The notes under the pieces were generated by a model. That model had not been told where the DNA came from. It saw nothing but the letters and a program-made list of their open reading frames with translations, and did not search any database. DNA of 64,000 nt, from the NCBI RefSeq assembly GCF_001650495.1, contig NZ_LWCS01000032.1, positions 1 to 64,000 of the forward strand. The letters are read 5' to 3'. Origin of the DNA: Mycolicibacterium iranicum. Lineage in GTDB: Bacteria > Actinomycetota > Actinomycetes > Mycobacteriales > Mycobacteriaceae. The translations under genes were made by a program, and so were the position numbers. Positions 16,512 to 25,131 of this stretch are shown in pieces (within the stretch, counting starts at the first letter, position 1; each line of letters starts with the position of its first letter).

Positions 16512-17138
16512 TTATTTCGTACCGAAGATCCGATCACCGACGTCGCCGAGGCCGGGCAGGATGTATCCGCGCTGGTCGAGCTCGCGATCGATGGCCGCGG
16601 TGTAGATCGGCACCTCCGGATGTGCCTGCGTCATGGCCGCAATTCCTTCCGGGCACGTGAGTAGACAGACGAACTTGATCGACTTCGGGCCGTGTTCCCG
16701 TAGGCGTTCCACCGCGGCGATCGCGGAGTTGCCGGTGGCGAGGAGCGGATCCACCACGATCAGATCGCGCTCCTGCAGATCGCCAGGCATCTTGAAGTAA
16801 TACTCCACCGCGATAAGGGTTTTCGGATCGCGGTACAGGCCGATGTGGCCGACTCGCGCCGATGGGACCACCTCGAGCATTCCGTCGAGGATGCCGGTGC
16901 CGGCCCGCAGGATGGAGACGAACACCAGCTTCTTGCCGTCGATTGCGTAGCCTGCCGTGCGCTCCAGTGGCGTCTCGACCTCGACCTCGTGTAGTGCGAC
17001 ATCGCGGAGCACTTCGTAGGCCATCATCGCCGACACCTCACGCACCAGCCGTCTGAAGCTGTTGGTGGAGGCTTCTTTCCGGCGCATGAGTGTGAGCTTG
17101 TGCTGCACCAGCGGATGATCCACGACATGCACCGCCAC
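16512..17138 (-). CDS. upp: Uracil phosphoribosyltransferase Upp
   Basis: A 208-residue type I phosphoribosyltransferase that converts uracil and PRPP to UMP. HPLVQHKLTLMR at the N-terminus, the PRPP-binding loop LIVVDPLLATGNSA and the C-terminal uracil-binding YILPGLGDVGDRIFGT are characteristic. It starts at GTG 17138, overlapping the DUF1688 stop by one base (TAGTG), so it is the last gene of a tightly coupled operon with the URC4 and URC1 homologues. In that context it may be the pathway's uracil-activating enzyme, not only a salvage enzyme. Confidence 0.95.
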   Translation of the reverse strand: MAVHVVDHPLVQHKLTLMRRKEASTNSFRRLVREVSAMMAYEVLRDVALHEVEVETPLERTAGYAIDGKKLVFVSILRAGTGILDGMLEVVPSARVGHIGLYRDPKTLIAVEYYFKMPGDLQERDLIVVDPLLATGNSAIAAVERLREHGPKSIKFVCLLTCPEGIAAMTQAHPEVPIYTAAIDRELDQRGYILPGLGDVGDRIFGTK

Positions 17139-18478
17139 TAGAACACCGTCCCGTCACTGTCGACAGTCAGCGGAGGCAACCCGTTCCGCAGGCGCTGCGC
17201 CGAAGCGCGCCCGGCCGCCCAGGTGCCACCTTCGAGGACCCGCGCGAGCGGCATCCGCTGGGCGTCGACGGCGAGCACGCTGCGCACCAGCGGGGCCAGC
17301 TCGTCGAGCAGTGCCACCGTCAATGCCCGCCACTCGACCACCAACTCGTGCCCCGGTTGCCAGGTCTGGCCGGCGGCCACGCCATCACGCATCGCCAGCA
17401 CGCCGCCGTCCAGGAGCAGACCCCCGTTGCGGTACTCGGGCAATCCCGTCAGGGCGTCCACATTCAGCACAGTGATTCCCGCCCATTCGAACGGCTCGAT
17501 CAACGAGTACGTCAGCCATTGCGTCAGCTTGTGAAACGGCATCCAGCCCGCGGTGAGCCCAGGCCCCTCGACAGCATCGTGTTGCCAGCAGTCACCGAGC
17601 GCGATGGCTCCGACAGTGTTGGGCGACAGCCAGATCGAGGACAGCGAGGACAGCAGGACCGTCAGGATGTCGTGTACGTGCACCGCGCCGGAGATCGCCA
17701 GCACATCGAACAGGCCGCCGGGTCTTCCGTGCTCGCCGAACCGGTCGGGCTGGGCTGACAGCGCATCGCCGAGCCTGCGCATCAACGCCAGTCGTCCGCC
17801 CAGACCCACCAGCGGGTTGTCGGGTGTGGCCTGGAAGATCTCGGCAAGTCTCACCTCGGTCAACGCGCGCAGACCGTTCGCGTCGACCTGCAGCGGCCGC
17901 GAGGGGTCGCTTGAGAATCCGCCCGAGACGAAGCCGTGCCAGGTCGCCACGCCCAATCCCTCGGAGCGGCTGTACCGGGAGCTCGACCCGTCCCGCGTCT
18001 CGACGTAACCCCAATCCGCCCCCGCACCGGCGTCGAGCAGCACGCTCACCACCGTGAGGTCGATCATCGCCCGTGCCCGCTCCCGCGCCGCGGCGCCCTC
18101 GAGCAGCGCGTCGAGCTCAGCCTTGCGGTCGACACCGCCGGCTTCGAAATGCCGCCACCGGCTGTGATAGGGAATGTCGAGATTTGGGAACCGTTCACGA
18201 GTCAGTGCGGCGACCTCCTCGGCAACGCCGCCGAGTGCGGAGTCGTCGACGGTGAACCAGCGCGACTTCCCGTCACGTGCGCGTTCCAACAGCTGCACCG
18301 AGCGTTCACGCACCGCGGCCGTCGTCCGCAGCAGCGCCACGGCGTTCTGCTCTTCGCGCGAGCGCTCATCGCCGGCCTTCTGCTCTTCGCGCGAGCGCTC
18401 ATCGCCGGCCTTCTGCTCTTCGCGCGAGCGCTCATCGCCGGCCCTCTGCTCATCGCCGGCGTCCGCAGGAGCGGTCAC
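17138..18478 (-). CDS. DUF1688 family protein (URC4-like, uracil catabolism)
   Basis: A 446-residue protein of the DUF1688 family, known as URC4 in the fungal URC pyrimidine-degradation pathway and found with URC1 and Upp homologues in bacteria. Recognisable segments include ALLRTTAAVRERS near the start of the core, RFPNLDIPYHSRWRHFEAGGVDR, and PFHKLTQWLTYSLIEPFEWAG. The reaction is not established. Before the core, an N-terminal low-complexity tail holds three perfect 11-residue repeats (GDERSREEQKA) plus partial copies, which I do not recall from homologues. It starts at GTG 18478, overlapping the URC1 stop by four bases. Confidence 0.85.
   Translation of the reverse strand: MTAPADAGDEQRAGDERSREEQKAGDERSREEQKAGDERSREEQNAVALLRTTAAVRERSVQLLERARDGKSRWFTVDDSALGGVAEEVAALTRERFPNLDIPYHSRWRHFEAGGVDRKAELDALLEGAAARERARAMIDLTVVSVLLDAGAGADWGYVETRDGSSSRYSRSEGLGVATWHGFVSGGFSSDPSRPLQVDANGLRALTEVRLAEIFQATPDNPLVGLGGRLALMRRLGDALSAQPDRFGEHGRPGGLFDVLAISGAVHVHDILTVLLSSLSSIWLSPNTVGAIALGDCWQHDAVEGPGLTAGWMPFHKLTQWLTYSLIEPFEWAGITVLNVDALTGLPEYRNGGLLLDGGVLAMRDGVAAGQTWQPGHELVVEWRALTVALLDELAPLVRSVLAVDAQRMPLARVLEGGTWAAGRASAQRLRNGLPPLTVDSDGTVF
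18345..18443. repeat. Three perfect 33-bp tandem repeats inside the DUF1688 gene
   Basis: Units at 18345-18377, 18378-18410 and 18411-18443 are identical at DNA level. A degenerate partial fourth unit follows. The 33-bp period preserves frame and encodes an 11-residue charged repeat near the N-terminus of the URC4-like protein. Identity at synonymous positions points to recent expansion, so copy number is likely variable between strains. Confidence 0.95.
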
Positions 18479-19740
18479 AGCCCCCGACCCTTGGCCTTTT
18501 TCAGCTCATCGACGTCGGGCACCACACCCGGCGTGTAGTAGCCGGCTGCCGTCTTCGCGTCGATCTCGACTTGAGCGTCAGCGGGAATCAGCTCATCCGG
18601 TATCGAGACCCGTTCGTCCACTTCGATTCCCGACCCGGTGATGGCGTCGTACTTCATATTGCTCATCGACACCAGGCGATGGATCTTGCGGATTCCCAGC
18701 CAGTGCAGCACATCGGGCATCAACTCCTGGAAACGCATGTCCTGAACGCCTGCCACACATTCGGTGCGGGCGAAATACTGGTCGGCGGTGTCTCCGCCGA
18801 CCTGACGCTTACGCGCGTTGTAGACGAGGAACTTCGTCACCTCGCCGAGAGCCCGGCCTTCCTTGCGTGAGTAGGCGACCAGGCCGACCCCGCCGCGCTG
18901 GGCACCCTGAATGCTTTCTTCGATGGCGTGGGTCAGATACGGCCGGCAGGTGCAGATGTCGGAGCCGAACACGTCGGAGCCGTTGCACTCGTCGTGCACC
19001 CGGGCGGTCAGCTCGACAGAGGGGTCGGCGAGGGCGCGAGGGTCACCGAAAATGTAGATGGTCTGCCCTCCGATGGGCGGGAGAAAGACGTCGAGATCCG
19101 AGCGGGTCACGAGTTCGGGGTACATGCCGCCGGTCTCTTCGAAAAGGACTCGGCGCAAATCGGTCTCGCTGCAGCCGAATCGCTGCGCGACACCGGGCAG
19201 GTACCAGACCGGCTCGATAGCCGCCTTCGTCACCTGCGCCGCACCCGTCGCCAGCAACACCCGCCCGTCGGGGATCAACCGCGCCTTTGCGATGGCGTCG
19301 TGGACCTCGGGCAGAATCACCTGCGCCTTCGTGACGGCGATGGTCGGGCGAATGTCCACCCCGGCGGCGATCTGGCGAGCGAACACGTCGGCGACCATGG
19401 CACCCCACGGATCGAGGCTGACGATCGTCTTCGGGTCCGTCCACTGCGGGTGGGGTCCGATGATGTCGGTCGGCGAGGTGTTGGTCAGATCGGCGCGGTG
19501 CTCCCGCGAGAGTTTGCCCGCCGCAACAGCGAGCGCCCGGTACACCCCGTAGGCGCCGCTGTGCGTGCCGACGACATTGCGGTGTCCGCGCGTGGTGGTG
19601 GTTCCGACGACCGGTCCGCGCTCCTCAGGTGTCGGCGCGCCCCACCGCAGTCCGGGTGCATCGGTGCCACCGCTGTGCGACGTCAACCTGATGTGCCCGC
19701 CAGAGGACCTGCCAGGTGGTGGCGCACCGTCGGGGGACAT
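18475..19740 (-). CDS. GTP cyclohydrolase II-like protein URC1 (uracil catabolism)
   Basis: A 421-residue RibA-like protein, longer than riboflavin RibA and matching the URC1 subgroup. The cyclohydrolase zinc site is kept as HDECNGSDVFGSDICTC (one plus two Cys). The URC-type N-terminal domain carries RLTSHSGG and TTRGHRNVVGTHSGAYGVYRAL. URC1 is needed for pyrimidine breakdown in fungi and bacteria and probably acts on a uracil nucleotide, not on GTP. ATG 19740 is first of the operon. The order URC1, URC4, upp with overlapping stops and starts argues for one pathway. Confidence 0.85.
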   Translation of the reverse strand: MSPDGAPPPGRSSGGHIRLTSHSGGTDAPGLRWGAPTPEERGPVVGTTTTRGHRNVVGTHSGAYGVYRALAVAAGKLSREHRADLTNTSPTDIIGPHPQWTDPKTIVSLDPWGAMVADVFARQIAAGVDIRPTIAVTKAQVILPEVHDAIAKARLIPDGRVLLATGAAQVTKAAIEPVWYLPGVAQRFGCSETDLRRVLFEETGGMYPELVTRSDLDVFLPPIGGQTIYIFGDPRALADPSVELTARVHDECNGSDVFGSDICTCRPYLTHAIEESIQGAQRGGVGLVAYSRKEGRALGEVTKFLVYNARKRQVGGDTADQYFARTECVAGVQDMRFQELMPDVLHWLGIRKIHRLVSMSNMKYDAITGSGIEVDERVSIPDELIPADAQVEIDAKTAAGYYTPGVVPDVDELKKAKGRGL

Positions 19741-19852
19741 CGACCTCCTCGCTACTGCTCACTGGTCGGGAATCCGCAAGCATAGTCAGTGCGGGACCGC
19801 GATGCCTTGGCTCCGCACCTCGGGGACCACAGGTGTTCTGCGCGCCGAGCGC

Positions 19853-20551
19853 TCACACCGGCCAGGACTCGCGACGGTAGGCGGCGTCGAAGAACATCCA
19901 CTCATAGCGTGATGTCGTGACGAAATGTGCGCGGGCCGCCGATTCGTCGGCCGCAGCGAGCTCGGGGCCGATGCGGTCGGCCAGCACGAGCACCTCGCTG
20001 ACGGTGGCGGCGAACTCGTCGCCGCCATAGCTGTCGATCCAGCGTTGGTAGCGCGCGTCGGTCGACCCGCGCGTCAGGAGCTCCGCTCCCACTTCGGCAT
20101 AGATCCAGTAGCAGGGGAGCACTGCGGCCAGACCGTCGGCGAAGCTTCCGCCATACACGGTTGCGAGCAGATAGCTGTTGTAGGCCAACGTCGTTGGAGC
20201 CACCGGTGCCGCATCGACCGTGTCGGCCGAGAGGCCGAGCGCGGGCAGAAGCTCGCGGTGCAGCGTCAATTCGACATCGAACACCTCCGCGGCATGTCGC
20301 GAGAACATCGCTGTGTCGGCCAGCGTGGGCGCCTTCGCCGCAACGCCGGCAAGCGCACGGGAGTAGGTGCGCAGGTAGTGCACGTCCTGGGCGACGTAAC
20401 CGGCGAACACTTCCGCGGGGAGGCTGCCGTCGGTGAGACCGGCGATGAACGGGTGGTCCAGGATCGCCTCGTAGATCGGGGTGATCTCCGACCACAGTGA
20501 CGCCGTCCAATTGCCGGGTTCGTTGCGGCCGATGCGCGGTGCCACGGGCAT
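19853..20551 (-). CDS. TenA/thiaminase II family protein
   Basis: A 232-residue all-helical TenA-family protein. LWSEITPIYEAILDHPFIAGLTDGSLP near the N-terminus, YVAQDVHYLRTYSRAL, PCYWIYAEVG and the C-terminal WMFFDAAYRRESWPV are family motifs. TenA enzymes hydrolyse aminopyrimidine breakdown products of thiamine for salvage. It is 112 bp upstream of the URC1 gene on the same strand, so it may share regulation with that operon; a direct role in uracil degradation is only speculation. It starts at ATG 20551 and is divergent from the DUF899 gene. Confidence 0.85.
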   Translation of the reverse strand: MPVAPRIGRNEPGNWTASLWSEITPIYEAILDHPFIAGLTDGSLPAEVFAGYVAQDVHYLRTYSRALAGVAAKAPTLADTAMFSRHAAEVFDVELTLHRELLPALGLSADTVDAAPVAPTTLAYNSYLLATVYGGSFADGLAAVLPCYWIYAEVGAELLTRGSTDARYQRWIDSYGGDEFAATVSEVLVLADRIGPELAAADESAARAHFVTTSRYEWMFFDAAYRRESWPV

Positions 20552-20650
20552 GTCTGTATTCCTTCCAGCGATGAGTTTCAGGCGGCCGGTCGGTCAACAC
20601 CGATGTCGGAAACGATCCGAACCGAACGAACCTGCCGGAGGGTGACTGTA

Positions 20651-21334
20651 ATGACCGATGCGACAGCGCTACCGCCTGTGGTCGACGCGATGACGTGGCG
20701 GGCGGCTCTCGACGAGCTCCGCAAGCGCGAGAAGGCCGCGACCCGTGAACTCGACGCGATCGCCGCCCAGCGCCGGCGCCTACCCATGGTCGAGATGCCG
20801 GAGTACACCCTGATCGGCGCCGACGGGCCGGTGCGGCTGGCCGATATCTTCGACGGCCGTTCGCAGCTGATCGTCTACAACCACATGTGGGCCGACGGCG
20901 CAGAGTGGCAGTGCGGCGGCTGCACCGGTTACACCTCGCAGTTCACCCGACTGGAGTTCCTTGACAATTACGATGCGAAATTCGTGATCGTCACCTCGGG
21001 ACCCATCGATGAAGCGCTGGCCTACCGGGACAGGGTCGGCAACAAGATGGAGTGGTATTCGTCGTCGGAGAGCCCGTTCGCCACCGATGTCGACGCCGCA
21101 CCGGGAACCGGTTTCGGGGTCAACGTGTTCTTGCGCGACGGCGACCACGTCTTCCGGACGTGGCATACGAATGGTCGGGGCACCGAACAGCTCAGCCACA
21201 CGTTCGCGCTCATCGATCTCCTTCCGTGGGGCCGTCAGGAGGAGTGGCAGGACTCACCCGAGGGATGGCCGAAGAGTCCCACGTATTCGAAGTGGCTGGA
21301 CTCTCCAGACGTCGCGCGCCTGTACGGCCACTAA
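20651..21334 (+). CDS. DUF899 thioredoxin-like family protein
   Basis: A 227-residue protein of the DUF899 family, which has a thioredoxin-like fold. Family features are the helical N-terminus (WRAALDELRKREKAATRELDA), RRRLPMVEM, LIVYNHMWADGAEWQCGGCTGY and VFRTWHTNGRGTEQ. The CGGC pair could be redox active, but activity in this family is unproven. ATG 20651 is chosen because GGAGG lies nine bases upstream; earlier in-frame codons would extend into the tenA promoter region. A single-gene unit, with tpx 42 bp downstream. Confidence 0.8.
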   Translation: MTDATALPPVVDAMTWRAALDELRKREKAATRELDAIAAQRRRLPMVEMPEYTLIGADGPVRLADIFDGRSQLIVYNHMWADGAEWQCGGCTGYTSQFTRLEFLDNYDAKFVIVTSGPIDEALAYRDRVGNKMEWYSSSESPFATDVDAAPGTGFGVNVFLRDGDHVFRTWHTNGRGTEQLSHTFALIDLLPWGRQEEWQDSPEGWPKSPTYSKWLDSPDVARLYGH

Positions 21335-21376
21335 CCCCGCCGCGACGGCACGCGGCGCACTTGGCAGACTGTGGCC

Positions 21377-21874
21377 ATGGCACAGATAACGTTGCGTGGA
21401 AACCCGATCAACACCGTTGGTGAGCTGCCCGCTGTTGGATCCGAAGCACCCGGATTCACACTGACGGGCACCGATCTCGGCACGATCTCCGATGAGCAGT
21501 TTCGCGGCAAGCCCCTGCTGCTCAACATCTTTCCGTCGGTGGACACGCCTGTCTGCTCTGCCAGCGTGCGCAAGTTCAACGAAGCCGCGGCCTCCAGCGG
21601 CGTCACGGTGCTCAACGTCTCCAACGATCTGCCGTTCGCGCAGAAGCGTTTCTGCGGAGCCGAGGGCATCGAGAACGTGACGTCGGGGTCGGGGTTCCGG
21701 GACAGCTTCGGCGACGACTTCGGAATCACGATCGTCGACGGTCCGATGGCCGGGCTGCTCGGTCGCGCGGTGGTCGTGGTGGACGCCGACGGCAAGGTCG
21801 CCTACACCGAACTGGTTCCCGAAATCGGCCAGGAGCCCGACTACGACGGCGCACTGGCCGCGATCGGTTCGTGA
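21377..21874 (+). CDS. tpx: Thiol peroxidase Tpx
   Basis: A 165-residue atypical 2-Cys peroxiredoxin that reduces peroxides with electrons from thioredoxin. The peroxidatic Cys lies in PSVDTPVCSAS and the resolving Cys in AQKRFCGAEG, the usual spacing. Length equals the M. tuberculosis enzyme, which also begins MAQITLRGN, so ATG 21377 is preferred over the in-frame GTG six bases earlier. The DUF899 thioredoxin-like gene is 42 bp upstream on the same strand, so co-transcription is possible. Confidence 0.95.
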   Translation: MAQITLRGNPINTVGELPAVGSEAPGFTLTGTDLGTISDEQFRGKPLLLNIFPSVDTPVCSASVRKFNEAAASSGVTVLNVSNDLPFAQKRFCGAEGIENVTSGSGFRDSFGDDFGITIVDGPMAGLLGRAVVVVDADGKVAYTELVPEIGQEPDYDGALAAIGS

Positions 21875-22071
21875 CGCGCGCCACACCCTAGAGGGCGACG
21901 CGCCGGTGTAGGTCACTGTTCGATCCCGGTATCGCATCTGCTTGGTTCAGCGTCCTGCGACGACGGAATTACACCCGTGTAGGTGGTGTAGAAGTGGTCA
22001 TAGTGACTGTTGTTAATCAATAAGTCCGGCGTCGATCAATGGCGCCGGCTTGCGGAAAGCGGGAAAGTGCA

Positions 22072-22698
22072 ATGCGACGCGTCTTGGTCTTAGTCATCGG
22101 TCTCGCCCTCTTGCTGGCGACGCCGGGCTTGGCGACGGCTCAGCCCACGCGGTCGGCGGCCAACCAGAAGGCGGTCGAGGCCGTCATCGCACGAGCGCTC
22201 TCGCAACGCGGCGTTCCGTTCGCCTACGGCGGGGGTGGCGCGGCGGGACCCAGCAAGGGCACTGTCGCGGTGCCCGAGGCTGAGTCGGTTGTTCCTGATC
22301 AAGCCGAGGTGGATGCCCAGTCGCTGGACGCAACACCGGGCCTCAACCTCCCGAGCGTCGCCACCAATGCAACGGCGCCGTCACTGCCTGGCGTGCCTGC
22401 ACCCGCCCCGCGGATGGAGGTCGTGGGATTCGATGCGTCGGGTCTCATGGTCTACGCGTACGCCGGAGTCGGGGTGAAGCTGCCGCGCTCCTCGGGAGAG
22501 ATGTACAAGGTGGGCCAGAAGGTCGTGCCGTCCCTGGCGTTGCCGGGCGACCTGATCTTCTACGGGCCCGAAGGCACGCAGAGCGTTGCGTTGTTCATCG
22601 GCAACGGGCAGATGGTGGAGACGACGGATGCCGGCGTCGCAGTGTCATCGGTCCGCACCAAGGACATGACGCCCTATCTGGTGCGCATCATCGCCTGA
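22072..22698 (+). CDS. ripD: RipD-like non-catalytic NlpC/P60 protein
   Basis: A 208-residue secreted protein with a signal peptide (cleavage likely after ATA, about residue 23) and an NlpC/P60 domain. The nucleophile position reads Phe-Asp-Ala-Ser (Ala122 for Cys) and the catalytic His position reads Gln-Ser-Val (Ser171), the same substitutions known for M. tuberculosis RipD, which binds peptidoglycan without cutting it. The C-terminal Pro/Gln-rich tail of the tuberculosis protein is absent; this one ends right after the domain. ATG 22072 follows GGGAAAG. It stands alone, downstream of a 200-bp spacer. Confidence 0.88.
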   Translation: MRRVLVLVIGLALLLATPGLATAQPTRSAANQKAVEAVIARALSQRGVPFAYGGGGAAGPSKGTVAVPEAESVVPDQAEVDAQSLDATPGLNLPSVATNATAPSLPGVPAPAPRMEVVGFDASGLMVYAYAGVGVKLPRSSGEMYKVGQKVVPSLALPGDLIFYGPEGTQSVALFIGNGQMVETTDAGVAVSSVRTKDMTPYLVRIIA

Positions 22699-23171
22699 CG
22701 TTTTTCGCCTCCTGTGCTGGGCCAGCCGGGTCACGGGACAGATGCGGTCGAGCCGCCGTCGCTCCTCCGGGGTTCCGGCGACGCCGAGCGCGGAGCGCAG
22801 CCGCAGATCGAGTTGACCCACCACTGACACGACCGCGAAAGCGATTCATACACAACAGCTTTACCCTGTCGAACATCGTCTCTTGCCGTTCACCTCATTG
22901 ACAGCAAACGTATTTTTACGTTCACGAAGAATCGGGCAGCCAGTCTTGACAGGTTCGCTAGACGGATAAAAAGAGCCCTGCCCAGCTCCAGGGCGGCACT
23001 GCGACAAAGATCACGCGGCAATACGCCGACATTGCCGACGTCCGGGGACCTCCCGCCCCCAGGTCGGGAATGTACCGGAAATATTGTGGGATTTACGGGT
23101 GTCGATTAATCTCATCTGGCCTGGATCACCCACTCGCCAGCTTTGCTGGACGTCCCACGTAAGGATTTCAC
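22699..23171. other. Intergenic region before the PE-PPE hydrolase gene
   Basis: About 470 bp with no acceptable coding frame on either strand. It is more A/T-rich in 22850-22930 and 23070-23170, and a 6-bp GC stem lies at 22975-22994. The region probably holds the promoter and 5' untranslated region of the downstream secreted hydrolase. No recognisable small RNA or riboswitch was identified. Confidence 0.35.
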
Positions 23172-24404
23172 GTGCGCGGAATACTTGCTGCGACCAGTGC
23201 TGCAACAGTTGCTGCGGCAGCCCTCGCGGCCCCCGCGCCGTACGCGCTGGCAGCAAATGTCCTCACCGTCACGGGATACACCTTCGGCGGCAAGATCGAC
23301 TGGGAGATGGACGAGATCTTCCGTGGGTCCTTCTGCTCGGAGGGTTCGGGAAACTCCTGCACCTCGGTCGACTACAACTCCGGGGTTTCCGAAGGCGCCG
23401 AGGAGGACGGGCTGAGGGCTCTGCGAGCTGCTCTCGGCGTCACCGCGCCCCCAACGGTGGTCGTGGGCTTCTCGCAGGGCGCGACGATCGCCACACACTG
23501 GCTGCAGCAGACCGCCGGCAGCGCGGACGCGCCGGCCCCTGGGGAGCTGTCGTTCGTGCTTGCCGCAAATCCGAAGCGCAAGTACGGCGGCATCCGCAGC
23601 GGATTCGCCGAGCCCACGCCACACACCGAGTACGACGTGGTCGACATCGCCATCGAGTACGACGGCGCCGCCGATTTCCCAACCGACCCGCGCAACCTGC
23701 TCGCAATCGCCAACGCGCTGGCCGGGTTCGCCTATTTCCACATCCCCGGCTACAACAACATCGACCTCGAGACGGCCGACAAGCTGGTGTGGAAGGAAGG
23801 AAACACCACCTACGTGCTGATCCGGCGCGAGAACCTTCCGCTGCTGGAGCCGCTGCGCATGCTCGGCCTCGACGAGCTCGCCGATGTTCTCAACGCCCCG
23901 CTCAAAGAGGCGATCGACAAGGCCTACGACCGCGACTATCCCGGTCTCATCGATCCGGAGAACCATGACGAGGTGCTCGGGCAGGTGTTACCCGGCGGGA
24001 CCGTCGACATCGAGCGTGCGGCGGTGAGTTACCTCTCGCGCACGTTCGACACAGCGACGCAGGGCGACACGCAAGACGAGCTGGACACCGAGAAGACCGC
24101 CGCACTTTCGCCGATCGATCTTGCCGAAAGCGGGGTCGATGAGGACGTCGATGAGGACGCAGCCGAAGACGACGCGCTTGACACGACGTCGGACACCGCA
24201 GACTCCGTAGACGATGATGATTCCGCCGACGAAGGCGATGCCGCGGAGCCAGCCGATGCCGACGACGAGCGCGATGCCGAGGTCGAGGAATCGACCCGCG
24301 ACGAACGCCTTACCACGAAATCGTCCGGCTCCGGAGCCGACACCGACACCCGGGCCGGGTCCGAATCGGAAGCGGACAGCGATTCCGGTTCGTCGGCCGA
24401 ATAG
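23172..24404 (+). CDS. Secreted PE-PPE domain serine hydrolase with acidic tail
   Basis: A 410-residue exported protein. A signal peptide (about 1-27, ending APYALAA) precedes a PE-PPE-type alpha/beta hydrolase domain (about 28-260). The nucleophile elbow is VVGFSQGAT and the acidic residue probably sits in DIAIEYDGAADFP. These domains act as esterases or acyltransferases on envelope lipids. From about residue 295 the chain becomes a long Asp/Glu/Ser/Thr-rich, low-complexity tail that should be disordered and strongly negative. No PE or PPE N-terminal domain is present. GTG 23172 has AAGGAT six bases upstream. Confidence 0.85.
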   Translation: MRGILAATSAATVAAAALAAPAPYALAANVLTVTGYTFGGKIDWEMDEIFRGSFCSEGSGNSCTSVDYNSGVSEGAEEDGLRALRAALGVTAPPTVVVGFSQGATIATHWLQQTAGSADAPAPGELSFVLAANPKRKYGGIRSGFAEPTPHTEYDVVDIAIEYDGAADFPTDPRNLLAIANALAGFAYFHIPGYNNIDLETADKLVWKEGNTTYVLIRRENLPLLEPLRMLGLDELADVLNAPLKEAIDKAYDRDYPGLIDPENHDEVLGQVLPGGTVDIERAAVSYLSRTFDTATQGDTQDELDTEKTAALSPIDLAESGVDEDVDEDAAEDDALDTTSDTADSVDDDDSADEGDAAEPADADDERDAEVEESTRDERLTTKSSGSGADTDTRAGSESEADSDSGSSAE

Positions 24405-24411
24405 TCGGCCG

Positions 24412-25128
24412 TCACACCGCAGGCATGACTCCTGCGACGGCGAACATCAGCACCAGGCCGGGCAGCAGGTTCGTCACCTGATGGGCGACGATGCTGGCCG
24501 ACAGATTGTCGGTGTACAAGCGCGCCAGCCCGATCGGGATCGCCACGACCAGTAGGAGCGGGGTTCTCGTCAGTTCGAGATGGGCTATCGCGAACACGAC
24601 GGTGGTGACCCCGAACGCGACCCACCGTCCCCAGCGTTGGTCCAGGGCGTCCCACAGCAGACCGCGGTAAAGGATCTCCTCGCAGACCGGCGCGACGATC
24701 GCGATGAGCACGAACACCGCGACGGCCCAGCCCCAGGTTCCTCGCGCTGCGCCGAATACCTCGCCCGCGGAGGAGTTGGCGTCCTCACCGACGATCTGGG
24801 TCCACAGCAGCGATGCCGGAATCGTCACCAACAGACCGCCGACCCCGAACGCGAGGCCGAATCCCGCTGCGCGCCATGACCATCGAAGACGCAGATCGAT
24901 GCGCGGCCCGTTGCCCCGCAGCCGCGTGATGAGGATAGCCAGCGCAGCTGCCAGAATGCTGGGCACGCCGACGGCCACCAGGAGGATGGAGACGTGCGCT
25001 CGTTCGGCGGTGGCGAACGGAATCGCTACGAGCACCGAGGTCAGCAGGTAGACCGCCTCGACGAGCAAGAACGCGCCCAGTCCCCACTGATGGCGGCGGG
25101 CAGGTCGCGGCTCGGTGACCACCGCCAA
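24412..25128 (-). CDS. CPBP-family intramembrane protease-like protein
   Basis: A 238-residue polytopic membrane protein of the CPBP (CAAX protease/bacteriocin-processing) family. The EEILYRGLLWD motif supplies the Glu-Glu and Arg, followed by FAIAHLE with the catalytic His, all inside the C-terminal half. About seven or eight hydrophobic segments are visible. The start is TTG 25128 or GTG 25122; both lie just after the YdcF stop (25132), so the two genes form an operon. The substrate is unknown. Confidence 0.85.
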   Translation of the reverse strand: MAVVTEPRPARRHQWGLGAFLLVEAVYLLTSVLVAIPFATAERAHVSILLVAVGVPSILAAALAILITRLRGNGPRIDLRLRWSWRAAGFGLAFGVGGLLVTIPASLLWTQIVGEDANSSAGEVFGAARGTWGWAVAVFVLIAIVAPVCEEILYRGLLWDALDQRWGRWVAFGVTTVVFAIAHLELTRTPLLLVVAIPIGLARLYTDNLSASIVAHQVTNLLPGLVLMFAVAGVMPAV

Positions 25129-25131
25129 ACG

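Noticed and set aside
14379..16664. 761-codon plus-strand frame
   Set aside because: Shadow of isocitrate lyase.
22975..22994. Hairpin before the PE-PPE gene as a riboswitch or terminator
   Set aside because: Only a six-base stem; no T-run and no recognisable aptamer.
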